This document shows, in pieces, positions 6,049-7,009 of a stretch of 7,009 bases of DNA. Position 1 is the first letter of the stretch; the number at the start of each line of letters is the position of its first letter. Origin of the DNA: an uncultured Bacteroidota bacterium (GTDB lineage: Bacteria > Bacteroidota > Bacteroidia > NS11-12g > UBA955); assembly GCA_903959115.1 (NCBI GenBank), contig CAJBVU010000047.1, positions 1 to 7,009 of the forward strand, read 5' to 3'. The position numbers and the translations under genes are program-made. The notes beneath the pieces are model-generated. The model was given only the letters and a program-made list of their open reading frames with translations. It was not told the DNA's origin and searched no databases.

Positions 6049-7008
6049 TTACGGACGAACCACGGCCAACTGACCATGTCCTACAATCACATTCGATTGA
6101 TCCTTAACCTGATAAGTATAAACCCCAGCCGACCAATCAGAAACCTGAATCGTAGTAGAACTGTCAAATGGCTTAACCAACATCAACTGACCTGTTGCTG
6201 AATAAATTTCACAAACCAATGAATTCCCCTTAGCTGCTGTAACCGTTATCACATCCGTGCTTGGATTTGGATAACAAGCCACATTCATTTCACTCATCAA
6301 AGCGTAAGTTTCGCTTTTAACAGTGGTATAAGTAACATCATCCACGTACAAACTGCTATTCAACAGGTGCGACTCAGTAGTATCATCAGAATAGCTACTC
6401 ACAAAATAGTAACGCAACAAATTGGCAGTCAAAGACTTGTCGACATAATAAATTGGAATATCCATTTTAGTAAAATTCGTAGTACCAGCAAAAGTATTCA
6501 TCCCGTAACCGATTACAGAATCCGCACCCAAGGTCGTATTGATCACCTCAACAAACATATTTGCTGAATCATAAACTGTGGCAGGCACATAATTTACCAT
6601 CGCACTCGCCACAAGGGGCTTCGAAGGCAACACTTCTCCACCGGAGAAATTAAAGTTAAAACTTGCATCCACACTCAACTTTGCATTTGTCAAATAGCCT
6701 GGCATAAGCCCCAAATCACTGAACATTTTCGTCGTTAATTGAGCCGCTGTAAATCCAGAATTCTTTACCGTCGTGCTCTTTTTTACCAAATTGGTCACCT
6801 GTGTATTTTGACCTGAAAGAAAATTGAAAATATTAAAAATCGAATCGAACGTGCTCCATCCTTGAGGCGTTTCCAAGTTTGAAGTCAAATTGAACAACAC
6901 CTTGCTCGTGCGCCAATTTTCTAATCCACCATTTCTAATGGTTGTTTGCGCGTTTGCTGCGCCGAGCGAAGCCAAAAATAACGACAGTGATAAAATTATT
7001 TTTTTCAT
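6049..7008 (-). CDS. T9SS-secreted cell-surface protein with PCMD-like region and type A sorting domain
   Basis: The 319-residue protein starts at the ATG complementary to 7006-7008, one base from the window edge, and ends with TAA at 6049-6051. Residues 1-20 are a typical Sec signal peptide: two lysines, a hydrophobic core and an A-N-A cleavage site before Gln21. Residues ~21-228 begin with N-G-G-L-E-N-W and P-Q-G-W and end with S-S-L-Y-V-D-D-V; with the central V-N-Y-V-P-A-T block (138-144) this resembles the PCMD-type jelly-roll regions of Bacteroidota surface lipoproteins, which are thought to bind or process carbohydrate. That match is from memory and moderate. Residues ~241-319 are a T9SS type A C-terminal domain: C-Y-P-N-P-S-T-D (245-252), Y-S-A-T-G-Q-L (269-275), W-S-A-G-V-Y-T-Y (292-299) and a G-x-L-V-V-like end (H-G-Q-L-A-V-V, 311-317). 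The protein should cross the outer membrane by T9SS, lose this tail and be attached to the surface or released. Its start is assigned by the signal peptide; the promoter is outside the window. Its target or ligand is unknown. Confidence 0.88.
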   Translation of the reverse strand: MKKIILSLSLFLASLGAANAQTTIRNGGLENWRTSKVLFNLTSNLETPQGWSTFDSIFNIFNFLSGQNTQVTNLVKKSTTVKNSGFTAAQLTTKMFSDLGLMPGYLTNAKLSVDASFNFNFSGGEVLPSKPLVASAMVNYVPATVYDSANMFVEVINTTLGADSVIGYGMNTFAGTTNFTKMDIPIYYVDKSLTANLLRYYFVSSYSDDTTESHLLNSSLYVDDVTYTTVKSETYALMSEMNVACYPNPSTDVITVTAAKGNSLVCEIYSATGQLMLVKPFDSSTTIQVSDWSAGVYTYQVKDQSNVIVGHGQLAVVRP

Positions 7009-7009
7009 A

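Overview
The window looks like a piece of a chromosome from a member of the Bacteroidota. The strongest reason is the protein at the right end, read on the minus strand, which has a Sec signal peptide and a C-terminal type IX secretion (T9SS) type A sorting domain, a system confined to that phylum. Weak Shine-Dalgarno signals and a TAnnTTTG-type -7 box upstream of the tRNAs agree with this. The genus cannot be told from the sequence.

Layout, left to right. (1) 1-732, plus strand: the C-terminal part of a secreted glycoside hydrolase-like protein, probably a GH20 beta-hexosaminidase relative, ending in a discoidin (F5/8 type C) carbohydrate-binding domain; its 5' end lies outside the window. 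(2) 733-883: a 151-bp spacer with an imperfect direct repeat and a possible -7 box. (3) 884-2947, plus strand: a membrane-anchored alkaline-phosphatase-superfamily enzyme of the lipoteichoic-acid-synthase (LtaS)-like family, with five predicted membrane helices and an external catalytic domain. (4) 2953-5595, minus strand, convergent with the previous gene with only 5 bp between the stop codons: an 880-residue protein with a duplicated beta-rich N-terminal module followed by two CbxX/CfqX-type AAA+ ATPase modules. (5) 5596-5822: an AT-rich spacer that ends in the tRNA promoter. (6) 5823-5991, plus strand: tRNA-Arg(UCU) and tRNA-Pro(UGG). (7) 6000-6031: a strong symmetrical terminator that can serve both the tRNAs and the gene facing them. 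(8) 6049-7008, minus strand: a T9SS-secreted cell-surface protein with a PCMD-like jelly-roll region.

The genes do not form one operon. Three of the four proteins concern the cell envelope or exterior (glycan hydrolysis or binding, envelope phospho-transfer, T9SS surface protein). The AAA+ protein is a cytoplasmic remodelling machine without a visible partner. I see no IS element, phage gene, CRISPR array, toxin-antitoxin pair or obvious defence locus.

The points most worth a second look are the double-module AAA+ protein with its duplicated, unnamed N-terminal domain; a perfect 11-bp hairpin inside the LtaS-like gene, close to a sharp G/C-skew reversal; and the LtaS-like enzyme itself, whose substrate in a Gram-negative lineage is open. 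None of these proves a new system.
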